A stretch of DNA of 7,823 nt, from contig CAYSCX010000075.1 in the NCBI GenBank assembly GCA_964429575.1, positions 1 to 7,823 of the forward strand, read 5' to 3'. The translations under genes were made by a program, and so were the position numbers. The notes under the pieces are model-generated. The model had not been told where the DNA came from. It did no database searches and saw only the letters and a program-made list of their open reading frames with translations. Shown piece after piece: positions 1 through 6,603 of this stretch. Source of the DNA: CAYSCX01 sp964429575 (GTDB taxonomy: Bacteria; Desulfobacterota; Binatia; Binatales; Binataceae). The stretch's first letter is position 1, and every line of letters begins with the position of its first letter.

Positions 1-669
1 TTCGGGCGAATCGCAGCGCGAATCGCGAGGGTAGTCACGATTGCCGTCGCGCTGATGTGCATCGGCGCGGCGACAGTCGATGCACAGATCAAGACGCTCG
101 GGAGGCTGCCGATTCCCGCGGGTGCATCGGTGGTCGCGGTTTGCACCGACATGGTGATTCAGCGGGAGCTGAATGCGCGGCTGCGATCGATGGGATTGAC
201 GCCGAAGTTCGAGGCGGGCGAGAAGACGGTTACGCTGACGGTCACGGTGCACGACAACGTGATGTCGCCGGCAACGTCGCTCAATCAGATTTCGCCGGGC
301 GATCCGGCGATCGCGGGGATGCTCGAATCGCTCGGAATCCAGGCGCCGCCCTTGGGCGATTCGGGCGACGAGCGGCCCGACCCGTACGCGATTGCGGCAC
401 ATCGCCGCGCCACGACGCCGTCGGATCCGCTGAGCGAGACGTACCGTGAGCTGCTCGCGGAGCGGCAAGCAGTCGATAAGACCGCGGGGGCGACAGCCTA
501 CGAGCATCTTGCGATGGAACAGGTTTACGACACAGTGATCGTCGCGCGCGCGACGGTGAGCAGTGCGCCGCAGGAGTTCAAGCTGGTCGCGCTGGTGCAT
601 CCGGGGGACGACATGCGCGCGGCTCGCGAGCAAGTCGCGCGGGAGATTGCCGCGGCGGTGTCGCGGTAG
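1..669 (+). CDS. Exported protein of unknown function, 5' end cut by the window
   Basis: The reading frame is open from the first base and has no ATG, GTG or TTG before the ATG at 55, so the true start lies upstream of the window. The codons before and after position 55 together encode a typical signal peptide: arginines (R3, R7, R10 of the visible translation), a hydrophobic core VVTIAVALMCIGAA, then a VDA|Q signal peptidase I-type site near residue 28. The ATG at 55 falls inside this signal peptide, so it is not the start. About 194 mature residues follow, soluble in character. They include a beta-like stretch (TVTLTVTVHD), a Pro/Asp-rich middle and a charged C-terminal helix ending at TAG 667-669. 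I recognise no family. It is probably periplasmic or envelope-associated. It converges on the RodZ-like gene and is separated from it by repeats. Confidence 0.75.
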   Translation, partial: FGRIAARIARVVTIAVALMCIGAATVDAQIKTLGRLPIPAGASVVAVCTDMVIQRELNARLRSMGLTPKFEAGEKTVTLTVTVHDNVMSPATSLNQISPGDPAIAGMLESLGIQAPPLGDSGDERPDPYAIAAHRRATTPSDPLSETYRELLAERQAVDKTAGATAYEHLAMEQVYDTVIVARATVSSAPQEFKLVALVHPGDDMRAAREQVAREIAAAVSR

Positions 670-683
670 GGTCGGGGGGAGCT

Positions 684-757
684 TTGCATAAGCGACGACC
701 TAACCCCTGACCCCTTCCCTAAAGGGAAGGGGAACCGGGAGTGGGGAGCCAGGGCAG
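684..757. repeat. 74-nt interspersed repeat, copy 1, with a 10-bp palindromic hairpin
   Basis: This block matches 5494-5567 in the same orientation with five mismatches in 74 positions by my hand alignment. Its core, 711-732, is a perfect inverted repeat (CCCCTTCCCT / AGGGAAGGGG) around AA. A partial echo (TAAAGGGAAGGGGAACC) recurs at 761-777. The palindrome lies between two convergent genes and could fold in RNA from either strand, so it may act as a two-way transcription end. No T tract follows, so a standard intrinsic terminator is not supported. Confidence 0.85.
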
Positions 758-790
758 GCCTAAAGGGAAGGGGAACCAGAGAGGGGAAGG

Positions 791-813
791 AGGGCGCATC
801 GCGATGCTCCCCT
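791..813. repeat. 23-nt GC-rich hairpin repeat, copy 1 (divergent)
   Basis: AGGGCGCA, a short centre, then ATGCTCCCCT. It contains the perfect palindrome GCATCGCGATGC. It has the same length and outline as the hairpins at 3351-3373, 7576-7598 and 7627-7649, but an AT-rich tail (AAATTAAG) replaces their TACG-type tail. The sequence just after it, AGAGGTGA at 823-830, recurs after the other 74-nt repeat copy at 5587-5594. It lies just downstream of the stop codon of the leftward RodZ-like gene. Confidence 0.65.
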
Positions 814-847
814 AAATTAAGAAGAGGTGATCGGGCGCGCTGGCGAG

Positions 848-1315
848 TTAGCCGAAGTTGATTGCGGTCATCGGGACGAGATAGCGCACGGCGAGATCAA
901 CGATCGCGATGAGAACGATCAAGATGAGCAGCACGGTCGCGATACGGCGCAGGCGGCCCGGCGTCTTGGGCCGAATCGTCATCGGATCGGAAATTCGCTG
1001 GAAGCTGATTTCGGCGCGCTGCACTTCGCGCACGAACCGCATCGCGGCGTCCTCACCGTCGAGTCCCAGGAAATCAGCGTAGCGGCGCACGAACGGGAGC
1101 AGGTAGAGCTGGTCGGCGACGAGCGTGAAGTTGCCGGTCTCAATCATGTTGAGGTAGTGCGCGGGGATGCGGGTCTGGGCGACGACCTGATCGTGCGAGA
1201 GGCCCTTTTGCTTGCGCAGGCCGATGATGCAGGCGCCCAGCGTCTGATCGGGATCGCCGCCGATGCGAGCGAGTTCGGGGCCGGTGCTCGAGTTTGGGGT
1301 CGGCTTTTCGGCCAC
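848..1315 (-). CDS. Short RodZ-like membrane protein with N-terminal helix-turn-helix domain
   Basis: From a GTG at 1315 the protein is 155 aa. Residues ~26-95 form an HTH_25/Xre-type domain as in RodZ: LGACIIGLRKQKGLSHDQV, then TRIPAHYLNMIE, then YLLPFVRRYADFLGLD. In RodZ this cytoplasmic domain binds MreB. A basic stretch (KTPGRLRR) precedes one membrane helix at ~125-147, and only about eight residues follow it. The long periplasmic domain of full RodZ is therefore missing. Start: the frame stays open to a TTG at 1414, but that adds 33 Arg/Pro/Ser-rich residues with no ribosome site, so GTG 1315 is preferred. It lies downstream of arnT on the same strand, 200 nt away. It could be a shape or envelope factor or a membrane-bound regulator; the function is not shown. 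The family call is good, the role is inferred. Confidence 0.75.
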   Translation of the reverse strand: MAEKPTPNSSTGPELARIGGDPDQTLGACIIGLRKQKGLSHDQVVAQTRIPAHYLNMIETGNFTLVADQLYLLPFVRRYADFLGLDGEDAAMRFVREVQRAEISFQRISDPMTIRPKTPGRLRRIATVLLILIVLIAIVDLAVRYLVPMTAINFG

Positions 1316-1515
1316 GGCGTTGCTCGAGTGAGAGCGGATGCGTCGCGGCGCCGCGTCAGCGCGCGGTGATGGGCCGCGCTGCGAGCGGCGCGCACGCGGC
1401 CAACGGCGCGGCAAGGGACGCGCAGAAAATCGCGAGACGATCAGACCTCATCGGCGTGCGTACCCAAGCAAGGTACAGTTCATCGCGCGCAAATCCAAGC
1501 GGCGGCGCGAGCGCG

Positions 1516-3210
1516 TCAGCCGGCGGGAAGATCGCATCCTGCGGGCGACGTCGCGGCATCGGCGGGACGGTTGGAGAGGGCGTACTTTTTGCCTTCGCAA
1601 CCGACGACCGCGGGTTTCGGGTCGAGCAACGGAAGAACGAGCGGAAGCTCTTTTCGGTTGGCGACGAGAATCACGCAACGGCCGGATGACCAGAGTTGCG
1701 CCAGCTCGGCGCCGTTGCGGATGAAGCTCGCGCGCGCGTCGGGCGTGTGGCTCCACGGCGCGAGTTCGCCGCGATGCGCGACGATCGCGGTACGGGTGCG
1801 AGTGTAGAACGGCAGCGACTGGACGACGTGGCGGTACGACGCGACGGTGCAATCGGGTTGCAGTCGAGAGCGGATCGCGGCGGAGAGATTGCGATAGCTG
1901 TTGGTGCTGGCGACGTCGGCGCGGATGCCCTCGGCGCCGACCACGCCGATCGCAACTGCGATGACGATCGCGGCGGCGACGGAGAGCGTAGTCGAGGTGA
2001 GGCGCCAGAGCGCGTAGGCGAGCGCGGCGCCGACCGGTGGAGCGATGATGATCAAGGCGGCGCTCATGAGCGCGTCGGCACTTATCCGCGAGCGCATCAC
2101 GATGAGCACGACGAGCGCGAATGCGGCGGCAGCAACGTTGATCGCGCCAAACCACAGCAGGAGGCGGCGGGCGGCGTCGGTCGCGAGTGAGGCGAGGCGC
2201 GTCACGCCGCAGCCGCACACGATCGCGAGCGGCGGGAGCGCGGGCAGGATGTAGCCGCCGAGCTTCGATTGCGGCAGCGAGAAGAAGATCAGAACGAACA
2301 GGAACCAGACCACCAGGAATCGAAATGCGCAGGCGTGTTCGGAATCGGAGCGAAGTGCGGAGTAGCCGAGCGGTGCGAAGAAGGTCCACGGCCACGCGCC
2401 GGCGATGAGGATCGGAACAAAGAACCAGAGTGGACGCGCGTGTTCCTGGAACTCCGAATAGCGCAGCAGGTGCTCGCGGACGAAAAAGAATTCGAGGAAG
2501 CCCGGGTTGCGCGTCGCGACCAACACGAACCACGGCGCGGTGATCGCGAGATAAACCACCACGGCGGGAATCCACGGTAACGAGCGAATTTCGGCGGTGC
2601 GCCGCTCCCGGATGAGCCACACGAGCGCGATTCCGCCGCCAAGCACCAGCGCGATGGGACCTTTGGTGAGCGTCCCGAGCGCGAGCATCGCGGCTGACGC
2701 GATGAACCAGTTGCGGCCGGGGGCGCGCCGAAAGTCGCGGGTGCGCGCCGCGGCGTAGAACGCGGCGATGCCGGCGGTGACGAAAAATGCGAGCGGCGGA
2801 TCGAGGGTCGCAAAACGCGCGAAGCCGATGAAGACCGGGAACGTCGCGAGGGCGAGCGCCGCGATGAAACCGGCGGTCGCGCCGAGCATCGATTCGGCGA
2901 GCAATGCGACAATGACGACCTGGCCGATGCTTGCCAGTGCGGCCGGGAGTCGCGCGGCGAATTCATTTTCGCCGAAGACGGCCATCGAGGCCGCGGTCAT
3001 CCAGTAGACGAGCGGCGGTTTTTCGAAGTAGCGGACGTAGTTGTTGCGCGGGGTGACGAAGTCGCCGCTTACCAGCATCTCGCGCGGGATTTCGGCGTAG
3101 CGGCCCTCGTCAGGCTCCCAGAGCGGCGCGGAGCCGAGCGCGGGGAGGTAGAGGAGCGCGGCGACGATTGCGGCGATGAGGACGCGGGCGGGGCGCGAGC
3201 GAGCGAGCAT
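1516..3210 (-). CDS. arnT: ArnT-like lipid A 4-amino-4-deoxy-L-arabinose transferase (GT83)
   Basis: An integral inner-membrane glycosyltransferase of 564 aa (E. coli ArnT is about 550). It moves L-Ara4N from undecaprenyl phosphate to lipid A phosphates on the periplasmic face. Visible signatures: WEPDEGRYAEIPREM near residue 31, YFEKPPLVYWM near 61, RFATLDPP near 132, REHLLRY near 245 and SLPQSKLGGYILP near 311. D34, E63, K64, D137 and H247 sit where the Cupriavidus ArnT structure has D55, E84, K85, D158 and H265 (alignment from memory); the D34-E63 and D34-D137 spacings match exactly. About a dozen hydrophobic segments fill residues 9-424, followed by a soluble C-terminal domain of ~140 aa, as in ArnT. 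ATG 3210 gives a normal N terminus; the ribosome site is weak. It is divergent from arnC. Another GT-C transferase acting on a different undecaprenyl-linked sugar is possible, but the arn neighbours favour ArnT. Confidence 0.88.
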   Translation of the reverse strand: MLARSRPARVLIAAIVAALLYLPALGSAPLWEPDEGRYAEIPREMLVSGDFVTPRNNYVRYFEKPPLVYWMTAASMAVFGENEFAARLPAALASIGQVVIVALLAESMLGATAGFIAALALATFPVFIGFARFATLDPPLAFFVTAGIAAFYAAARTRDFRRAPGRNWFIASAAMLALGTLTKGPIALVLGGGIALVWLIRERRTAEIRSLPWIPAVVVYLAITAPWFVLVATRNPGFLEFFFVREHLLRYSEFQEHARPLWFFVPILIAGAWPWTFFAPLGYSALRSDSEHACAFRFLVVWFLFVLIFFSLPQSKLGGYILPALPPLAIVCGCGVTRLASLATDAARRLLLWFGAINVAAAAFALVVLIVMRSRISADALMSAALIIIAPPVGAALAYALWRLTSTTLSVAAAIVIAVAIGVVGAEGIRADVASTNSYRNLSAAIRSRLQPDCTVASYRHVVQSLPFYTRTRTAIVAHRGELAPWSHTPDARASFIRNGAELAQLWSSGRCVILVANRKELPLVLPLLDPKPAVVGCEGKKYALSNRPADAATSPAGCDLPAG

Positions 3211-3269
3211 CAGAAGCGAGTGTCCAGAGCGGAGGGCGCGGGGTCAATGAGGCGCGTCGCGAGCCGCGA

Positions 3270-3390
3270 GTCGAGTCGCTCGACGGCCAATAACAGGAAG
3301 TCGAGCGACGGTTGGAGGATCGTTCCCGTTGGTCGGGGTCGTTGAGGGGAAGGGCGCACAGCCGTGCGTCCCTACGGAAGAGGGAGAGGA
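3270..3390. repeat. ~120-nt direct repeat, left copy, upstream of arnC
   Basis: This block aligns with 7496-7615 in the same orientation. The offset is 4226 over the first two modules, then 4225 after a 1-nt indel. Shared modules: GTCGAG-NNN-CTCGAC then CCAATAACA (3270-3295, 22 of 26 identical to 7496-7521); CCCGTTGGTCGGG (3321-3337, 16 of 17); the 23-nt hairpin (3351-3373, 21 of 23); and an AGAGGGAGAGG tail. Positions 3275-3284 and 3300-3309 also form a perfect 10-bp stem with a 15-nt loop, unique to this copy. It lies in the 268-nt gap between the divergent arnT and arnC starts. Confidence 0.85.
3351..3373. repeat. 23-nt GC-rich hairpin repeat, copy 2
   Basis: AGGGCGCAC-AGCC-GTGCGTCCCT pairs along its whole length apart from one bulged T. 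It is the hairpin module within the left ~120-nt direct repeat and matches 7576-7598 at 21 of 23 positions. It is followed by TACGGAAGAGGGAGAGG, a tail shared with copies 3 and 4. It lies ~105 nt upstream of the arnC start, in its likely leader. Confidence 0.8.
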
Positions 3391-3431
3391 CCGGAGGATT
3401 GGGGCGGCTTCTAATGGCGCGGGGGCTCTTC

Positions 3432-3437
3432 TAGAAT
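3432..3437 (+). promoter_or_regulatory. Possible -10 element (TAGAAT) upstream of arnC
   Basis: TAGAAT lies 42 nt before the chosen arnC start, between the repeat and the gene, and resembles a sigma-70 -10 box. The only -35-like hexamer at usable spacing (TTCTAA, 3409-3414) is poor, so this is a weak prediction. Confidence 0.2.
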
Positions 3438-3478
3438 GCATCGAACGCCAGGCGCGGAGGTCGCGGCGACCGCGCGAG

Positions 3479-4513
3479 ATGGGCGTGAAGGCGGCGCGAC
3501 GGTCTGTGGCCACATCGAGCAAAGTCTCTCCGATTCGAACTCCCGAGCAGGCGCGCGCGGAGCTGATTTCCGTCGTGGTGCCGGTTTACAACGAGGCGCT
3601 AAACCTCGGCGCCTTGTGGGCGCGTCTTTTACCGGTGCTCGACGGACTTGGACGAACGTGGGAGGCGGTGTTCGTCGATGACGGCTCGGCGGACGACTCG
3701 CTCGCGATTCTGCGGAGAATCGCGGCGGCGCAAGAGGGGCGCGTGCGAGTGGTCGAGCTGGCGCGCAACTTCGGGCAGCACGCGGCGATCCTGGCGGGGT
3801 TTCGCGAATGCCGCGGAGACATCGTGGTGACGCTCGACGCGGACTTGCAGAATCCTCCCGAAGAGATTCCGCGGTTGCTCAAAGAGATCGATGCGGGCAA
3901 CGACGTGGTCGGCGGCTGGCGCACGGAGCGGCATGACGCGCCGTTTCGCCGGTTCGCATCGGGACTGCACAACCGTTTGACGTCACTCATGGTCGGCGTT
4001 TCGATGCACGACTACGGGTGCATGCTACGCGCATACCGGCGGCACATCGTGGACACCGTGGTCGCGTGCGACGAAAAGGCGGCGTTTGTGCCGGCGCTCG
4101 CGAACTCATTTGCGAAACGGGTCTCGGAAATACAGGTCGCGCATGAGACGCGCGCGGGCGGGAAGTCGAAGTACAATCTGTTCGGACTCGCAAAGCTGAG
4201 CCTCAACTTGATCACCGGCTTTTCGCTGCTCCCGATCCAGTTGTTAAGTGTGGTGGGGGTCGGCATCTTCGTGCTCGATGCGGCATTCGCGATTTTCCTG
4301 CTGGCGCATCGCGTGATCTACGGTCCACAGGAAGAGGGCGCGGTGTGGACGCTGTTTGCGATTCTGTTCTTCCTGGTCGGGTTCATGTTCCTCGCGCTCG
4401 GACTGATCGGCGAGTACATCGGACGCATCTATCTGGAAGTGCGCCGCCGCCCGACTTATCTCGTACGCGACGTGCATGCAGGCGCGGACAGCCGCGATCT
4501 CCAGGAAAAGTAG
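3479..4513 (+). CDS. arnC: Undecaprenyl-phosphate 4-deoxy-4-formamido-L-arabinose transferase (GT2)
   Basis: ArnC moves formylated Ara4N from UDP to undecaprenyl phosphate on the cytoplasmic face of the inner membrane. From ATG 3479 it is 344 aa (E. coli 322). The GT2 domain, residues ~29-230, starts ISVVVPVYNEALNL, has VDDGS at 66-70 and a DXD metal/nucleotide motif in TLDADLQNPPEEIPRL (D120, D122). HDYGCMLRAYRRHIVD near 177 is nearly identical to E. coli ArnC and separates it from generic dolichol-phosphate mannose synthases. Two membrane helices follow (~250-272 and ~287-312), then the family motif GEYIGRIYLEVRRRP. Start: the frame is open back to a TTG at 3329, but that stretch translates the repeat, so it is unlikely to be coding. 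ATG 3479 is the best choice, although its ribosome site is weak; GTG 3485 and 3506 are alternatives. It ends 4 nt before the formyltransferase start, so the two are probably translated together. Confidence 0.93.
   Translation: MGVKAARRSVATSSKVSPIRTPEQARAELISVVVPVYNEALNLGALWARLLPVLDGLGRTWEAVFVDDGSADDSLAILRRIAAAQEGRVRVVELARNFGQHAAILAGFRECRGDIVVTLDADLQNPPEEIPRLLKEIDAGNDVVGGWRTERHDAPFRRFASGLHNRLTSLMVGVSMHDYGCMLRAYRRHIVDTVVACDEKAAFVPALANSFAKRVSEIQVAHETRAGGKSKYNLFGLAKLSLNLITGFSLLPIQLLSVVGVGIFVLDAAFAIFLLAHRVIYGPQEEGAVWTLFAILFFLVGFMFLALGLIGEYIGRIYLEVRRRPTYLVRDVHAGADSRDLQEK
4503..4506 (+). promoter_or_regulatory. Shine-Dalgarno AGGA for the formyltransferase, inside the end of arnC
   Basis: AGGA sits 11 nt before TTG 4518 and 14 nt before GTG 4521. 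It supports a start just after the arnC stop rather than the ATG at 4476, which lies within arnC and has no ribosome site. Confidence 0.4.
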
Positions 4514-4517
4514 CAAA

Positions 4518-5462
4518 TTGGTGGAGACCGATACGGCGCGGGTCAGAGGCGCCCGATGCGTGCTGTTCGCGTACCACGAGATGGGCTACGCGTGCATGGA
4601 GGCGTTGCTCGGGATGGACGCGGCGGTCGTCGCGCTGTTTACGCACGACGACGATCCGAATGAAGAGATTTGGTGGCGTTCATGCGCGAAGTTTGCGCGC
4701 GAGCGCGGCATTCCGACCTACACCCCGGAAAAGCTTGGCGAAGAGTGGATCGCGCGAATCGTGTCAATGCGGCCCGACGTGATCTATTCCTTTTACTATC
4801 GGCGACTGTTGCCGGAGCGAGTGCTCGGGCTTGTGCCGCTGGGCGCATACAACCTGCATGGGAGCCTTCTGCCGAAGTATCGGGGGCGCGCGCCGGTCAA
4901 CTGGGTGCTGGTGAATGGAGAGCGCGAGACGGGCGCGACGTTGCATCACATGGTCGCGCGCGCGGACGCGGGCGACATCGTGGCGCAGCGCGCGGTCGAG
5001 ATCGGTGATGACGACACGGCGCTGACGCTCTATCGGAAGCTGACGACATTGGGCGCCGCGATAGTCAGAGAATTCCATCCGCTGATTGTCGCGGGGACGG
5101 CGCCGCGCTCGCGTCAGGACTTGAAGGCGGGGAGTTACTTCGGCGGTCGAAAACCGCACGACGGGCGGATCGACTGGGCGTGGCCAGCGCGGCGGGTGTT
5201 CAACCTGGTGCGCGCCGTGACGCATCCGTATCCGGGGGCGTTTTGCGTTGCAGGCGGGCGGACACTGTTCGTGTGGCGGGCTAGAATCGCGAATGAGAGC
5301 GGAAGTCGCGGCGAGCCGGGCGAGATAGCCGGCGTGAGCGACGACGGCGCGGTGGAGGTTGCGACGGGCGAGGGAAGCGTGTTGGTCGTGCGCGCGCAGT
5401 TGGAAGGCGGAGCCGAGGGTGCGGCCGCGGAAGTTTTGGGCGGCGTCAAGCGATTGGAGTGA
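4518..5462 (+). CDS. arnA: Free-standing ArnA-type UDP-L-Ara4N formyltransferase
   Basis: It matches only the N-terminal half of E. coli ArnA, which transfers a formyl group from N10-formyl-tetrahydrofolate to UDP-L-Ara4N. The protein is 314 aa from TTG 4518. It opens VLFAYHEMGYACMEALLGMD (E. coli VVFAYHDMG) and contains FTHDDDPNEE, DVIYSFYYRRLL, NLHGSLLPKYRGRAPVNWVL and TGATLHHMVARADAGDIVAQ. The catalytic triad of the ArnA formyltransferase, N102/H104/D140, is present as N112, H114 and D150 with identical spacing. The C-terminal subdomain carries DWAWPARRVFNLVRAV and HPYPGAF. The protein ends LGGVKRLE, just where E. coli ArnA enters its inter-domain linker, and the decarboxylase half is a separate gene 163 nt downstream. 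GTG 4521 is an equally plausible start. A formyltransferase for another UDP-amino sugar is possible, but the neighbours argue for Ara4N. Confidence 0.9.
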   Translation: MVETDTARVRGARCVLFAYHEMGYACMEALLGMDAAVVALFTHDDDPNEEIWWRSCAKFARERGIPTYTPEKLGEEWIARIVSMRPDVIYSFYYRRLLPERVLGLVPLGAYNLHGSLLPKYRGRAPVNWVLVNGERETGATLHHMVARADAGDIVAQRAVEIGDDDTALTLYRKLTTLGAAIVREFHPLIVAGTAPRSRQDLKAGSYFGGRKPHDGRIDWAWPARRVFNLVRAVTHPYPGAFCVAGGRTLFVWRARIANESGSRGEPGEIAGVSDDGAVEVATGEGSVLVVRAQLEGGAEGAAAEVLGGVKRLE

Positions 5463-5493
5463 ACAGAGTACCCGCTCCGTGGTCAGGAAAGGG

Positions 5494-5567
5494 TTGCATA
5501 ACTAACGACCTAACCCCTGACCCCTTCCCTAAAGGGAAGGGGAACCGGGAGCGGGGAGACAGGGCAG
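5494..5567. repeat. 74-nt interspersed repeat, copy 2, between the two arnA halves
   Basis: It is the same element as 684-757 (69 of 74 identical). The perfect inverted repeat CCCCTTCCCT/AGGGAAGGGG around AA lies at 5521-5542. It fills most of the 163-nt gap between the formyltransferase stop and the decarboxylase start. In the transcript it would form a strong hairpin that could reduce readthrough or protect an RNA end. The gap has no other clear gene or promoter. Confidence 0.85.
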
Positions 5568-5625
5568 ACTCTGTCCCAAGTCAGGGAGAGGTGAAAGAGA
5601 GGACGGAACGAAACGGAGAGAGTGA

Positions 5626-6591
5626 ATGAAGATTCTGATCACGGGAGGAGCGGGGTTTCTCGGCTCCCATCTTGCGGACGGGTTCATCGCGCGCGGCGAT
5701 GAAGTATTCGTGCTCGACACCGGCGCGATCGCCAAGGTGCGCCACCTGCTCGACAATCCGCGCTTTCAATACGTGCACGATTCGGTGTTCAACGTGGAGC
5801 TGCTCGACTCACTGGTTGCGAAGACGGATCTCATTTACCACCTTGCCGCGGTGGTCGGCGTGGAACACTACGTCGCGGACCCCTATGAGACGCTCAACGT
5901 CAACGTGAATGGGACGCAGAATGTGCTGAAGGCGGCGTACAAGCACGGCAAGCGGCTGGTGTTCAGTTCCACGTCGGAAGTGTACGGGCGCAATCCGAAG
6001 GTGCCGTGGGGCGAGGACGACGACCGGGTGCTCGGGTCAACGCGAATCGATCGGTGGTGTTACTCGACGTCGAAGGCGGTGGGCGAACATTTTTGCTTCG
6101 CATACCACAAGCTCGGACTGCCGGTGACGATGGTCAGGTACTTCAACGTGTACGGGCCGCGGCTCGACCGGGTGGACGTGGGCAGGCTGTTCACAATTTT
6201 CATGGGGCAACTTTTGCGCGGCGCAGACCTGACGGTGGTGGGCAACGGAATGCAGACGCGGTGTTTCACCTACGTCACCGACGCGATCGAGGCGACCATG
6301 GCGGCGGGCGTCAAGCCGGAAGCGAACGGACATGCGATCAACATCGGGACCGACGTCGAGACGACCGTGCTGGATTTCGCGAAGCTGATGCTGGAGCTGT
6401 ACGGGCCGGGCAAGTCGAAAATCAAATTCGTGACGCAGGAACAGGTGTACGGCAAGAGCTACGAGGACATTCCGCGGCGCGTGCCGGACGTTACGAAGAT
6501 GAGGACGCTGCTCGGCGTTAGTGCGAAGGTCGAGTTGCGCGACGGGGTCGCACGTACGATGGAGTGGTTCCGCAACGTGCTTGCGCAGTAG
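5626..6591 (+). CDS. arnA: Free-standing ArnA-type UDP-glucuronate decarboxylase (extended SDR)
   Basis: The protein is 321 aa and collinear with the C-terminal half of E. coli ArnA, which oxidises UDP-glucuronate with NAD+ and decarboxylates it to UDP-4-keto-arabinose. It begins MKILITGGAGFLGSHL with the Rossmann motif G7-x2-G10-x2-G13. STSEVYG carries S117/E118, matching ArnA S433/E434. The YxxxK pair is Y146/K150. N174 (FNVYGPRLD), R187 and R285 (YGKSYEDIPRRVP) align with ArnA N492, R510 and R619. RCFTYVTDAIEA matches RCFTDIRDGIEA. ArnA K526 appears to be T203. Start: ATG 5626 has GGAG at 5615-5618. UDP-xylose synthase shares the same catalytic residues, so production of UDP-xylose is a real alternative. 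The position between the formyltransferase and arnD favours the Ara4N role. It is followed after 12 nt by arnD in the same frame. Confidence 0.85.
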   Translation: MKILITGGAGFLGSHLADGFIARGDEVFVLDTGAIAKVRHLLDNPRFQYVHDSVFNVELLDSLVAKTDLIYHLAAVVGVEHYVADPYETLNVNVNGTQNVLKAAYKHGKRLVFSSTSEVYGRNPKVPWGEDDDRVLGSTRIDRWCYSTSKAVGEHFCFAYHKLGLPVTMVRYFNVYGPRLDRVDVGRLFTIFMGQLLRGADLTVVGNGMQTRCFTYVTDAIEATMAAGVKPEANGHAINIGTDVETTVLDFAKLMLELYGPGKSKIKFVTQEQVYGKSYEDIPRRVPDVTKMRTLLGVSAKVELRDGVARTMEWFRNVLAQ

Positions 6592-6594
6592 AGG
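6590..6594 (+). promoter_or_regulatory. Shine-Dalgarno AGAGG for arnD, overlapping the preceding stop codon
   Basis: AGAGG overlaps the TAG stop (6589-6591) of the decarboxylase and lies 9 nt before TTG 6604. It is the main support for TTG as the arnD start and suggests coupled translation. Confidence 0.5.
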
Positions 6595-6603
6595 CGCGCG
6601 GAG

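Noticed and set aside
711..732. Classical intrinsic terminator at the palindrome
   Set aside because: The stem is strong but no T-rich run follows on either strand, and the same sequence recurs as a repeat. I describe it as a repeat with a possible role in ending transcription.
804..826. PmrA/PhoP-type binding site at the AT-rich stretch CTTCTTAATTTA
   Set aside because: Only one half-site is seen, and it lies downstream of two genes rather than upstream of an arn gene.
827..1369. Rightward reading frame of 180 codons opposite the RodZ-like gene
   Set aside because: The composition is unlike a folded protein, and the opposite strand carries a recognisable HTH domain plus membrane helix.
1356..1559. 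Small leftward reading frame of 67 codons between arnT and the RodZ-like gene
   Set aside because: It overlaps the arnT 3' end in another frame, has Ala/Arg/Pro-rich composition and no recognisable domain.
1448..2620. Long antisense-strand reading frame of 390 codons inside arnT
   Set aside because: It is extremely Arg-rich, low in complexity, and overlaps arnT in another frame of the same strand; arnT has clear family motifs. It is a GC-bias artefact.
3329..3478. N-terminal extension of arnC from a TTG at 3329
   Set aside because: The extension translates the intergenic repeat and is not matched in ArnC; the family begins shortly before the VVVPVYNE strand.
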